Shown one piece after another: positions 38,723 to 50,760 of a stretch of 64,000 bases of DNA (positions within the stretch are counted from its first letter, which is position 1; every line of letters begins with the position of its first letter). The DNA is taken from contig NC_037316.1 of NCBI RefSeq assembly GCF_000143535.2, forward strand, positions 248,001 through 312,000. Direction: 5' to 3'. Origin of the DNA: Botrytis cinerea B05.10. Its lineage: Eukaryota; Ascomycota; Leotiomycetes; Helotiales; Sclerotiniaceae. The position numbers and the translations under genes were made by a program. Under the pieces are notes generated by a model. The model had not been told where the DNA came from and searched no databases. It saw only the letters and a program-made list of their open reading frames with translations.

Positions 38723-40864
38723 GGGGTGTGTGACAGTAGTGATGATGATGATGATGATGATGATAAATGGGGTTGGGGAAAGAAAATGGAAATGAAGTAT
38801 GAAAAGATAAGAAAGTGGATTAATGGGAAATGTAATGAAAGGATATGAAAGGATATGAATCAACATGTATAGCACGATCGATCAATCGATCGATACTAAA
38901 AGTTAATAGCTGGCTGGGAAAACTTGGGTTTAGTTTTAGTTTTAGTATGAGGGGAGGGGAGGGAAGTTTAGTAAGTTAAAGTAGTAGTATGTAGGTATAT
39001 GATTAATGATATGAATAAATATGTAACTTTTCTTTATGTATTGAATTTTGTGTGTAATGTTATATGTATATTATATATATATTCTGTGAAAAGAGGGTTC
39101 TTTTTCTTTCTCTTTCTCTTTTCATTTATTTTTCTTTTTTGGGGGGAGAGAGAAGAGAGAAAAGAGAAAGGGCGGGGAATGAAGGAGAGGTTTCTAGATA
39201 TAGATATAGATGTAGATATATATGCAAACACAAGTACAAATACAAACACAAACACAAAAATTAAAGCAAACATAAAGAACAGTTATAAAAAAAAATATAT
39301 ATATAAAAAAACATAAAACAGGGCCTGTTTATCAAAGGGGCTGGCTGCTATGATTGATCATGAGCGAGGAAAATATTAGTCGTCGTCGTCGTCGTCGAGT
39401 TCGATGGATATATAGACGCGGGATCGATATCGTGAGTACGTGTACAGAGGATGAATCGACTTGGAGAGGGGTAGCGAGGTTTCTTGGCTTGGCTTGGCTT
39501 ACTTGGGTTTATTTGATTTGATTTATTTGATTTATTTGATTTATCGAAGGATGGGGAGGGTATGAGATGGAGAGGGTATGAGATGGGATGGGAAGTGAAG
39601 TGTATGGGGTAAACGAAATAAAATCGAGCTCGCCTCACCTCACCTCACCTCGCTTCCGCTAGATCTTTTAATCGAAACCCTCAAAATCATATGTGAAGAT
39701 TATTATCTCATTTCGTTTTACAAGTCTTGGTAATTAACTAATTGTGGATTTTGGCTGAGGTTGGGCTACTGGGGTTCTTGGATGAAGAATTGGTTTACGG
39801 GTGTTGTGCTGTGGTGTATTATGGGTGTAGGTGTAGGTGTGGGTGTTTGATGACGATGATATTTATGTATCTATTTGTTACTTGTTATAGTTATAGTTAT
39901 AGTTGGGGGAGATGATATATGATATATATGAATAGGGGGGGAGTGGTTTCTTGGAAATTGCGAATGCTTTTATATTTATTGATAATGATATGATATTGAT
40001 ATCCCTATCAAACTCGAACTCGAACTCGAACTCGAACATGAGGATCTAACTTATATATAATTTTTGCAATTCGAACCAATCATCATCATCATCATCATCA
40101 TCTTTTAAGAATATTCTCAAATTCTGAAGACAAAGAAAGAATACCGCTCTCGTGGATCTACATAGATAGACATCTTGCGTCTTCCGTCTAGGCCATGAAT
40201 TGATTTCCTAAAAAAATGATTTTTTGATTGTCTAAAGATTGATCGGGTTTCTAGGGAGAGGTAGATATAAATGTAAATGTAAACGTTTACAGGAGCGGGA
40301 GACAGGAATAAGGAACAAAGGTGAATGAATGTTCAGAGGGTTTAGTTTATATTTACTTACTTCTGGAAGCTGGAGTGATTGATTGATTGATTGATTGGGT
40401 AATTGTTAATTTAGACGAGAATCGTGCTATTGATCACTGGGGAGGAGTGGCCTGAGATATTGGTCGGTTTTTCGGGAAATGGAAGGGTTTGTTTGTGTTG
40501 GTGTTTGGGATGGAAGGATGGATGAATGGAATTTGGTATGTGAGTTTTTGGTATGGTATGTGGAATTGGACTGCGGGTAGAGATGAAGAGCTTTGAGTTT
40601 TGAATGTTTCATTTACCCGAAGTATGGGGGTTTCCGGAATCGAGAATTAGAAGCAAATTCAGATTATAAGATATGCTGATCTGAACAACGAGCATTGGAT
40701 GTAAGTAATTCTTGATAGCTGACATTATTCATTAATTTTTATGGGCCGGAAATATCTGAAACTTAGATTCCCTCCTTCCTAGGATCCTCCTACAAAAATC
40801 TAAGACAGTTTCTCTCTAGTCAAAGATACTCATTAACATTAACATATCGTAACTCATACCCAAA
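38723..40864. other. Convergent spacer, microsatellite-rich
   Basis: No gene is supported. Repeats include (ATG)n near 38742, ATCGATCG near 38876, GTTTTA near 38930, (CTTT)n near 39103, (ACAAAT)-type near 39225-39255, (GTC)n near 39379, (TTGATTTA) near 39510, (CACCT)n near 39638, (TATAGT) near 39886, (CGAACT)n near 40015, (ATC)n near 40080 and (GATT)n near 40376. Both flanking genes end here. Confidence 0.5.
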
Positions 40865-41848
40865 TCAAGCATTGGGGTCGACAATTACATCACCCGGCCA
40901 AATAGGATAAACATCGTTAAGTTTCCCATCCTCCGCACCATCTTGATAGATGAACATCGTTGCACTCCTAAACCCTGGATTTCCATCCTCATCCTTAAAT
41001 GCACAAAGAGTGAAATTTGACGTAGCATTTGTGATGCGACAGACTTCAACGTTTGCATACGTGATAGGATTTTGCGCAATGACATGGTAATCGGTGATAT
41101 AATTGGGTGATTGGGATAAGATGTAGAATCCTTCGTATGTGCTAGCGGTATTGAAAAGGAGGAAATAACGCGAGGAGATTAAGCCGGTGGATGGATTACC
41201 ATCGACGTATGTGCCTGCGTTGTCTTGAACGACGGGCTTGGTGGCGGAGATGGTGGGCCAGGCGTTGAGGGTTATACCTGGAGCTGTGGGTGTGGGATAG
41301 ACGGTTGTGGTTGGTGTTGGTGTTGGGATTGCAGTTGTAGTTTGGGTTGGGGAGGGTTGGGCGGATTGTCCGGAGGGGTATACAATTGTGTCGCCTGGGT
41401 AGATGGGATATATCTCGTTGACAAATGCGGTACTGTTTCCACCAGATACTCCAGTAACATGGAAAGACATTGTATCTGTAAAGATTCCGGCTTCGCCAAC
41501 AGAGTCGTAAAAATTGACAACAGTAAAGTTGGATGTAGCGTTGGAAACCTTTCCAACAATAATATCTTTGAACGTCGTACTCTCAAGAGCTTCAACATAG
41601 TAGTCGGTAATGTAAGCACCGGAGGACTGAACATAAAAACCGATATATCCAGCTTTAAAGTTGAAGAGAAGAGAAAGAGTATTTGGTAAAGAGACAACTT
41701 CATCGGAAGTTGTTACATTCCCGTCTACAGCATAGCCGCAGCATCCTTCTCCGTAGACGTTCTGTCTCCAGGCATTAAGGGTCTGCCCGAAAGCAGGTAC
41801 CGTGAGGAGTAAAAGCGAGGTTGCAGAGAGCAACATATTGTAATTCAA
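40865..41848 (-). CDS. Secreted protein with two tandem homologous domains joined by a Pro/Thr linker
   Basis: A single exon encodes 327 residues with a signal peptide (1-21, ending AFGQ). Residues 22-155 and about 195-325 are repeats of one domain. Both start TLNAW, have a YVDGN/YAVDGN turn, a LLFNF/LLFNT strand, the pair YITDYYVEA / YITDYHVIA, the pair SNATSNFTVVNFYD / TNATSNFTLCAFKD, and end NEIYPIYPGDTIV / NDVYPIWPGDVIV. The linker (about 160-192) is Pro/Thr-rich and likely O-glycosylated. Several NxT/S sequons lie in conserved positions. The first repeat has a CC pair that the second lacks. I do not recognise the family. A TATA-like TATTTAAT lies about 75 nt upstream of the start. Confidence 0.85.
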   Translation of the reverse strand: MNYNMLLSATSLLLLTVPAFGQTLNAWRQNVYGEGCCGYAVDGNVTTSDEVVSLPNTLSLLFNFKAGYIGFYVQSSGAYITDYYVEALESTTFKDIIVGKVSNATSNFTVVNFYDSVGEAGIFTDTMSFHVTGVSGGNSTAFVNEIYPIYPGDTIVYPSGQSAQPSPTQTTTAIPTPTPTTTVYPTPTAPGITLNAWPTISATKPVVQDNAGTYVDGNPSTGLISSRYFLLFNTASTYEGFYILSQSPNYITDYHVIAQNPITYANVEVCRITNATSNFTLCAFKDEDGNPGFRSATMFIYQDGAEDGKLNDVYPIWPGDVIVDPNA

Positions 41849-43294
41849 CTATGAATGAATAAGTGGTAGTGAACGAAGGAATCTTGGGTTGGCAGATGAT
41901 ATTTGCAATGGGTTCATCTCATTAAATACTTGTAGGAATGCTAGGCAGCCTTGCTGCCCCTGTGCAATTGACAGCAATGCAAGTGAAATACCCATGACAG
42001 GGAAGTTCGTATAGCGAAATTGACTCTAGAGTGGGAGGAGTAAGATGCATCAAGATTTTTCGGCCCCGCTTCTTGCCGAGTACCAGATACTATGTAGGTT
42101 AAGGCACAACTATGATTGTAGATATAAATCTTCTACAACGGGGAAACACAGTTAGCCTATTGGTAAGGCATAGACACCGTAGGCAGTGATCCGAAGTCTC
42201 GTGGTACCAATAATGTAAGCATGAGGTTGACGGTTGTACTCTGACCGGATGTGCACTGGAAGTAGCATAGTGGACTGGAGCTTGATGGTACAGTGACCTA
42301 TCATAAGGTGTAAATGTTAATTAAAAGTGTAGACCTCAGCAGAAGAATAGCAGCAAGTTAAGGAGGCCCACCCCGAAGTTGAAGAAATCTGCAAGGCACG
42401 AAATAAAAGAGGCGCAGATTATGCAGGTTCACGGCGGGGCTGACAAAGCAGAACGACTCCACCAACCACAGGAGCCCATTATTCGGAATTATGTCCATTA
42501 TCAGAACGACCAGCCATCCTCGCCATCTGGGAGAAAATCTCATACAAGAGATCTTACTGGAGATTGGGTTGCATATGATGCTGTGTACATCCATGGTTAT
42601 TCTCACTGCCTGGTGTCTCCATGATTACCCGAAGCTATCGATAGAAACTGTGGGTCGAGCAATAGCGACGAAGCTAAGGTTGATGTGAAAAATGTCTCCG
42701 TACTATAGCTGCCGGTGGCCTTTCTTCTCGAGATAAACATTTCCTTTGAGAGTTCACCGTCATTCATGATTCTTTTGGTAACATAATCTTTGGCTCTTTC
42801 TATTCTGATATCTGTGAACGAGGAGGTATTGATGCAGCCCCTGAAGCTGCCGCCTCCTCGAAACTAAACATCTGGATACACATTAGGCTTTCCGGTCCTT
42901 TCATTGCTTTAAATGAAATTGACTGTTCCAAACCATTTCTACGTTCTTTGACACCCTTTACTTTGTCCATCTTTCAAGCCCGAGCCAACATTAAATCCTT
43001 CAAGCAATCTTTGGTATCATTAATTCTCTTTGCGCCCCAAACCCAAACGAAATATTCTCCCCTCAATGCTCTTATGTGTTTTTAATCTTTCGCATACCCC
43101 AAATCAAACCAAACGTGGCATTTGCCTTTGAGCCCCCAAGTATTTTGACCAAACTATAGACCCAATGAACCTGTCAACGCCAGCAGCTCAACGCTGACTT
43201 GTCATACAAGATATCCGAGAAATTAAGCCTCAAACTTAACATCATAATGGCAACATAGTTGCATTAATAATCTAACCCACCAGGAACCAGGAAT
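41849..43294. other. Gene-free interval with a weak tRNA-like patch
   Basis: No supported gene; open frames are under 83 codons. Near 42148-42200 there is a perfect RNA polymerase III A-box-like TAGCCTATTGG followed by TAAGGCA, and about 35 nt later a poor B-box-like sequence (GATCCGAAGTC). The spacing and stems do not fold as a tRNA. From here to 61 kb the long microsatellites seen on the left are almost absent. Confidence 0.4.
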
Positions 43295-44556
43295 TCAGTC
43301 ATCTCGACTGCGCCAACCAGTAGTACCGAGCATCTCGTTACAGATCTCGCTTGGGGCATAGTCGCTCTGTCTCGCTACTCTCTCGGGAGACAATCTCTTT
43401 CTTTCGGGTTCCTCTTTTGGTAACAAAACAGGTCTCGGATGTGTCTTTTCTCTGATCAACCTTTCCTTCTGAGCCTGGTACACATTTCTTAAAGCGGTGG
43501 TTGCATTATTTTTAGCACCGAAAAAGGCGGCAAGCATGCATAGCTCGTCAAGCTCATGGTTGGAAGATATGCGCTCACTGAAGTCGTTATTTCTTAGAAA
43601 CATGACCCAAGACTTGGTGTGCTTCCACAATTTCTCCTTTGGCCAGCTATCAATTTTTTTTGAATCGCTCAAGGAATGATAATCCTGTGCAGTGCGCCCA
43701 TAGGATGAAGCAATCAGATCGGCTATATATACGAGTTTTGCTTGACGAATACATCTCTTTCGGTTCGATGTATATGCGGGATCGTACAAGCAAGTATCGT
43801 CAGGGTCAGCAAATTTCCCGATATCCTTCGCACTGAATGCCGAGTGTATGAAAGGACAAGCTTTAAGTAAGACATCTTCAGAAATTCTGATGTAGTCTGG
43901 AAAATTATCCTGTATGAGATATGGCCGATCATCTGTTTCATGGCTTTCAATAAATAAGACATCTCTCTCCTTGAGCGGCAGTTGAACCGGAACGCTACCG
44001 CTGTTGGACTCAAGTGTCAGTTCTTTCCAGTAGTTTCTTCTATTAAGCGCTAGAACCAAAAGTTATGGGAGACTTACCCTGGAATAAATTCGATACGCAT
44101 AGCCTTCTCCTTTTCTGGATCTCGAAGACTGTGGCAGAAGTCCACTCCCTCTCCCAAAAGCGCGTTCTCATTAAAAAGCTTCACAAGAGCGCTTGTGAGT
44201 TTCGAAGATCCAGTACCCTTTGGATGAGCTCTTTCACCTGGTTCAGAATCGTCTTTGGAAGCCAATTCTCTAATTACAGGCACTATTCCATGTCCACACA
44301 AGAACCCACGCAGTGTTTGCTGAATAATTCCGTCGCAAGGAACCATTCCAGTCTCAACAATTCTCTGCATCTGTGGCAGGAACATTACACATATTTTGTA
44401 GACATCTCCATCGTCAGGCTTAGGCTTAGAGATTGTTCGTGGTGGTAATGATTGAGGTGAGGAATGAGTCGGTCTTTTTGCCTTTTTCTTGTCAGTTTTC
44501 TCTTTCCGTGCACCTTTTATGTCCTTAGATTTTTTCTCTGTGCTCTTTCCTTCCAT
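43295..44556 (-). CDS. Uncharacterised protein (orphan island gene A)
   Basis: Two exons on the minus strand (44556-44078, about 44039-43295) give about 407 residues. The N-terminal 45 residues are highly basic (Lys-rich, nuclear-signal-like). Helical segments follow (VYKICVMFLPQMQRIVETG, IIQQTLRGFLCGHG), then a charged C-terminal tail. I recognise no domain. The donor GTAAGT at 44077 is clear, but the acceptor is not. AATAG gives a 38-nt intron, and AAG three bases on gives 41 nt. Both keep the frame and differ by one residue. An intron this short is near the fungal minimum. It could be involved in any process; only its setting among similar orphans is informative. Confidence 0.65.
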
Positions 44557-45771
44557 TTTGCTGTAGATGTTGTCGATAAAGAATGAGAGTGGTATGTTGG
44601 CGCGTGTCTTCTGATTTTTGAAAAGCAGAAGCTCGGGATTAAAATTGAGATTTGGAAAGTTTGTTTGAATCCAGAATTTTACACGCTAAGAAGCGAGAAT
44701 TCATTGGACCCCCCTATCTCATCTGATCTTCTCAGAAACAGAAGTCCTTTTCGGCCTCTCAACTTTATTACAACGTGTAAAGATGCGTTTTGAATCGGGT
44801 TTTCATTCTTAATTTAATTAGAATAACAGGTTAGCTCAACTAGTCGATAAAATAGGGAGTAGAAATGTGGATTGCGAAGTCAAAGATAGATTTGATCCCA
44901 GTGAAGAAAAAGATTGGACGAGTTAGACACGTGGCTGAATTTATTTAGATTAGGGCTATTCTTGTGTTTCAACCTAGATTTGAAATTATCCTAAAGATTT
45001 ATTTGCTAGTCTACAGTATCGATTCTTCGCATGCAACGATGGGATAAACTAGATGCGTGTATTATCTAGGAGGGCTAATAAGGTTTGAAATAAAAGAGAA
45101 AAATATGGAATATTTTGTGAAAGAGATATTGAACACGTACTTGGTATCCTGAAGCAAAGTCCAATTTCACTGTTGTCTAATACAACATACCGGGTGAAAT
45201 GAAGTTTAGCCAACTATTTACGTAAGCTTGTCGCGAGCCAGCTTTTCAAATCTACATACCAGATTACTGATGTTTGATTTGGTAACATTTGGGAAATCGA
45301 ACATAATGTGACAGCTAGATGAGCAAAAACAACGAATATCAAATGGAACGTAATCGGTTATAAGGTTATTAGTCTATTAATCACTACGCTCGACCCAGGC
45401 GTACAGCCATGAGTGAACTTTTCTTCATTTGGAAATAAATAATAAATACCTATGCAGATAAAGAACCGTGCCTCCATGTATAATGTACGAGGATAAATAT
45501 TAAGGAGACTCCCAAAAACTCCCCAAAAAAACCACGAGATGACGTCAAAGTCATCATCACTTCCTACGAACATCCTTCTCAGCCCTCCACTTTCTCTTCT
45601 TTCGCCAGGGTAGTTTGTCTTTAATCGTTAACATGAATGAAAGATCTCATGAAATCATTGTTTTTAGCGCAAATAAGAATGAGTCCCCGGCTCTCCACCC
45701 ATAACCATCACCAGAGAATTGCAACTTCTCTCCTCAGTAGAATCTCAACGTTCCTGTCGCGGAAGATGAAT
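44557..45771. other. Spacer between orphan genes A and B
   Basis: AT-rich sequence with no microsatellite and no open frame above 71 codons that looks coding. It holds the promoter of gene A and the 3' flank of gene B. Confidence 0.45.
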
Positions 45772-47231
45772 CTAATGATCAACGTCAGGTCTCTCCATCT
45801 TGAACTTCTTGCCCGAAGGTCTTGAGGGACCCGAAGGTGAGCTAGTGTTGCTGCTAGTGGTTGCAGGTCGCTTTTGAGTTGCTACTGGACCAGCGGTAGA
45901 GCTACCTGGAACTGCAGAGTTAAATGGTGGGATCTGGGGTATGTGTAGTTGGCGTCTCGTGCCCGAATGGTGATGGAGATTTGATTGAGGTGGTCTAGAT
46001 TGTGCTATGGTAGCACCTGGTCTTGGACGTGGCTGTCCATTACCTTGGGCATTGCCATTTTGTTGGTTGCCGTTACTCTGAGGGACCGAAGCAGCGGGAA
46101 TGTTAGATCTACCTGCCTGGACAGCGTTAGGTATAGCAGACGAGACGACGCGATTTGCTCCGCGTAGGGTGTGGGCAAGGGCGCTGCCTGAAAGCATGAG
46201 AGTGCTCACCATTCTGCCGGTGTTAGGTTCAGGCGTGGGCATGCGGGGATAGGGCTGATTGAAAGCAGAATTTGTGTTGTCAGATTGTCCACTTGATTCA
46301 TCGTCGCTAATCTCTAAAGTACCAGCAGCCACAGACACACCGGTCACTGGCCCAGCACCCGCCCGAGCACCCGAAGCTCCACGGGTAGGGCTATTACCAG
46401 GGTTTCCGATGATGGATGGATGACCAACAATGCCAACATCTGCACCAACGAGGTTCTGTGGAGGGTGAGCGGGCTGATAAGCTGGAACTTGGGGAGCTGG
46501 GGCTGGAGGATTAATTTGGGGTGCTGGATGATTATGGAGTGGTAATGGTCGACTTAGTACATAGCGTACAAGCTCTGAAAATGTATCACGTTCCGTTGTA
46601 CGTGGGCGACCTACAAAACCAGTCAGTCATAACTACCGAAAAGATCAATGACTCAGTGAAACATACCTCTCATATCCATCAACATGTTATTCATGAAGCA
46701 TTTATACTGCCAAATATGAAATACTTGCTGGAAGATCTCGCCGATAAATTGATTAGGCTCTTCATTCTTCAAATCGGCTTCAATTTCTTGCCAAATGATT
46801 TGAGCTCTACCGAGAACATTTTCTCCAGTATATTGCATCTCCTCGCTAGGATCGTGAACAACGGTTAGAAAACCCATTGGACCAGGTCTGGGACGAGAAA
46901 AGATCCAACGCTTAAAGAAGGAATGATTCTGGATGATCTTGAATAGTTGTCCCCAGAGAGCAGGGACCAAATTCATACTATTTAGGTTGAATGATATGAG
47001 CTCATTGATGATTCCTCTCACCCAAGCAAAGATTCCTTGTCGCGAAATGGTTCCAGCGTTCATAACGGTATGGTTACCAGACAAGGGCGGCTTTTGAGGT
47101 GTGTTAAACGAACCGCATATCTCAGTGGCATTGATATCAATAGGACGTTGTGGATGTAGGAATATTCTAAAAGCAAATTCACGCTGGGTAGCTGCGCTAG
47201 CCAGACCAGGTTGGTGATTCACGTTAGCCAT
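45772..47231 (-). CDS. Uncharacterised protein (orphan island gene B), paralog of the 48.5-50.8 kb gene
   Basis: Two exons (47231-46667, 46610-45772) are joined by a 56-nt phase-1 intron and encode 467 residues. Residues about 63-188 form a helical domain: SRQGIFAWVRGIINEL, LFKIIQNHSFFKRWIFSRPR, GRAQIIWQEIEADLKNEEP and VFHIWQYKCFMNNMLMDMRG. It aligns by eye with residues 16-135 of the gene at 48467: same aromatic positions, same RG at the exon junction, same intron phase. The remainder is Pro/Gln/Asn/Ser-rich and disordered. An acidic LEISDDES motif resembles a SUMO-interacting motif. The basic C-terminus (GKKFKMER) may be a nuclear signal. No known family is recognised. Confidence 0.75.
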
Positions 47232-48466
47232 TTTGAATGTGTTGATAAAGCTCGAATTTCAATGGATTGAAAGTGTTTTGTTGAGAATGTCGGTTCCTTT
47301 GATAAATTTGGTGAAGGGGTAAGTTATTCAGGTAATTGATGAGATTTTTATGTCGAGAATATTGGAAAAAAAGTTTCACGATGAACGAGTTTGGTGATTA
47401 TAAGCAAATTAAGAAAATACAGTGTAGGACAGTAAGTTAAATACGGCCAATACAAAAAAAAAAAAATGCATTGGCTGGATCTCAACTGCACTATAGGTAA
47501 TGATACTAGGCAGTAGATCTAGCTTCTTAATTCTACTGACTCGATCTTAGAAACTGACGAAAACATATGTGCCACTAGATTGGTGGCCGCATACTTTATA
47601 TCCAACTACGGTCCTTCAACATCCACTACTATTTTATAAGCTTTTGATTAAATTCAAATAACTGCTACCACTGATGGAGAACAAACAGCCGTATAGAAGC
47701 AAAGGAAACCAAAGAATGGAGGACGATGAATCGAGTTCGATATCTAATTGTACGAATCAAGAAAATCAATAATGGAAATAAAGTCCAATCAAGTGTAACC
47801 CAATACGTAAAGATTCCGCACAATCGCGAAACGATGTTTGTCTTGAAATGTGTATGATATCATCATTCATGATTTAAGCGAAATTAGGGTGTGCATTCTC
47901 TTCGTCTAGTAGAGATGAGGAGCATAATAAAGATCCAATATAATGGGAGTCTATTGGAGTATTATGAAGACACCTAGGCATTGCAAAGGAGTTAATCTCT
48001 CTGGGATTAGGTAGCACTAATGAAACATCGACATATGTAATGAAAAGTTACAGATTCGAGTTTGAGCTCATTGAGCATGTAAGTCAAGTGCCTCTTTATT
48101 GATACACAACAAATCACAATGTTTGACATCCACCAGAAGTCACTAGATGGGTCTCCAATGTGGAGGTTACAACATTAGTTCTAAAAAATGAAGGACACCA
48201 GTATATCGTCCAATATCCAGCTTTATTCACTTTTTGTAAAACAATTTACCGCAGAGCATAACTCATTTTTTACTGGCTGTGCTCGCTTCAATGTTAAAAC
48301 TTGCATATTGGTTGAAATATTTGACCTGGCCATACGTTAGCCCTATTAAATTGAATGTGTTATACAGGAATGATCCAAAGTGGAGGCATCGACAACATCT
48401 TTCTCATCAACCTAACAATATTACGACCATTAATCCATCAAATTACAAGGATTGAAAAACTGCAAT
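47232..48466. other. Divergent spacer between orphan paralogs B and C
   Basis: A 1.2-kb AT-rich region shared as promoter by two paralogous genes transcribed outward. No open frame above 66 codons looks coding. A CCTAAC branch-like site near 48411 and an AG at 48448-48449 leave open a short upstream exon for gene C. Confidence 0.45.
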
Positions 48467-50760
48467 ATGTTCAACCCATTTGCGCGATCCAAGAACGATC
48501 TCCCGTCGATGAATCGACATGGCATCACAGCCTGGGCCCACGATATTATCGATGAACTGCAAAGAATCGGTACCTTAAATTCAGACGATGAGAAGGCTGC
48601 AGATGATATTTTTCGAGTGTACCAAAACATCCTTCAATTTTATTCATGGGTGTGCACACGTCCTAGAATTCATGTAACTCATGCCCAACGTCCTATCCAA
48701 CAGCCTTGGGCACAAAATGACATTTTTGCTTCGGCACATAAGGTCTGGAGCGATCTTGAGTGGGAACTAAGGCTAGAGAAAGATGGCGCGTTTGTTGATC
48801 AGATGATTGAACATCTCGGGTGGTTTTGGAATGTTAAGAACAATTTGGTAAATCAAGCCCGCCATACCCGTGGTAAGTGCGCATCTACTTTTCACTTTAA
48901 TCCACATACTAAAGGCAATTATCAACAGGACTCCCTGTCCTTTCAAGCATGCAAGCAATGGCAGAAGCGGCAAACTATGCTAGAATTAGCAGTATCGATC
49001 GTGCGAATATGATTCAAACTCCAGTGTCGAGAACCATAGCATCGGGTTTTCACTTCCACCGTCCCGTGGCGCCTGCAAGCAGAGAAAATCCGAGAAATGT
49101 TACCGAAGCTTTTCCTGCAGGACAAAACACAAGACGAGGAAGCTCAAGCGATGATAATCTGCGTCCGAGTCAAACATATTCATCCGAAATTCCATCCATA
49201 CGACAGCCGAAGACAGGTCATTTGCAACTCCCAAAATATTCTCAATCAGTTCAGGAGCCGCCTAATTCTGCAATGCCAGTCGCTCTATCGGTAAAAGGCA
49301 AACATTCTCCTCATTTACACCCCGGTGCATACTACCAACCACCCACTGCTCGTGATAAGTCGTCGCGCAATGTTGTTAACATGTCGGGTGATAAATATAA
49401 CGACGGTGTTGAATATTCGCAGATCTCTCAAGTTCCTGTCGGCCTGATCCTACCTGCACCACCAACTCGAAATGACAGGTACCCCAATAGAGCCCAGGGG
49501 TTCGGTGATGGATCCAAGCGTCTTACGACTAGTATGCCATCTATCAAACCAGCTTTTAGTGGCCGAGAAAAGCATGGAAGAGATTTACCGAGCTCTCACG
49601 ATGGACAGTTAGCACAATCTCATAGCGATATAACACGTACCACGGCCGGTAATTATTCATCTGACATCAGACATCCTGTCAATACCCTAAGTAACGATGT
49701 GATCGTAATCTTAGATACGCCGTCACCGGAATCAACAACTACACCTATCGAAAGACTCAGGCCGAGAGATTATCGCTCCCATCCAAGTTCACCCGCTATA
49801 TCTTCTGAAGATAAACATGAAGTTGAACGTCCTTTCTCAGTAGAAAGACCTCCTGTGCATAGCAGAGACATAACTAGGCATTCTATCTATCCGATTAATC
49901 CTGCGGGACCTTGCAATCAACGCTTAGTAGAATCTGCAGAAGTAGACAAAATGAGAAGCGAATCTTCTGATCGACGATCAACCAGACAGGGAAGCGATGG
50001 TACGGGAGAAAAAAAGCAGAAACGAGTCACTGAAGTTAGTGATAAGAAGGCAAAAGCCACGGAGAGCGATCTGAGCACACCCAAGGAGAAAAAATCCACT
50101 CCTATAAATGGCGATCAGCGCAATATGAAGGTTGACTGTATCGGAAAAGACGAGAAGTCATTGACTAGTTCTGTCAATTTGATACAGAACTACAGGATGA
50201 ATGACTTCCAAAAAGCCAATACAAAAAGACCTGAGCCTATCAATACTATTTCGGCAAATCAAATCAAGAAAGCGAGGATCAGCGAAAATTCCGCAACTTC
50301 CTCTCTTGGTTATACTTCTCCTTACACAAACTTCCTCAAGCAGTACCAACCGAGCAATCTTAATAGTCCTAAAGGATCAGGAATAATTAAAAATTTCGCC
50401 GGAGATAAGGGGGAGGAAAACAAAGCTGTTGGCGGTGGGTATATTGGCGAAAAAACTGGCAATGAAAAGTCTGTCGGCGAGAAAACCCTTGAAGAAAGCA
50501 CCATCGGTAGCAAGCATATGAACCAGAAGTCTATCAACGAGGAGCTGGTTAGCGACAAATTCATCAACGAGAAAGTTGTCAACGAAGACTCTACTGGCGA
50601 TGAAATAACAGTCGAAGATCCAGCTATGGAGGATGCTGTGAGCAAGAAGACTTCGAGAAACAAAGTCGCATCGGAAAAGTCGTTGAGAAATAAGCCACTT
50701 TCTGCGAAGGGCAAAAAGTCCAAATCACTCTATCGTCCTTTCAGCATGAGACAATCCTAG
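48467..50760 (+). CDS. Uncharacterised protein (orphan island gene C), paralog of gene B
   Basis: Two exons (48467-48872, 48929-50760) are joined by a 56-nt phase-1 intron and encode 745 residues. The domain at residues 16-135 (NRHGITAWAHDIIDEL, ILQFYSWVCTRPR, AHKVWSDLEWELRLEKDG, HLGWFWNVKNNLVNQARHTRG) matches gene B, including the intron after RG. The long tail is polar and disordered. It holds VIVILDTPSPES, a candidate SUMO-interacting motif next to a phosphorylatable Ser/Pro stretch, and a Lys-rich region. A degenerate short repeat with NEK, GEK and DEK cores lies at about residues 630-715, and the C-terminus is basic. The start is the first ATG of the open frame. B carries about 47 more residues before the shared domain, so the start is the least certain point. 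Confidence 0.75.

Noticed and set aside
42140..42210. Possible tRNA gene
   Set aside because: Good A-box only; the anticodon and T stems do not form, so it is reported as a weak finding rather than a tRNA feature.
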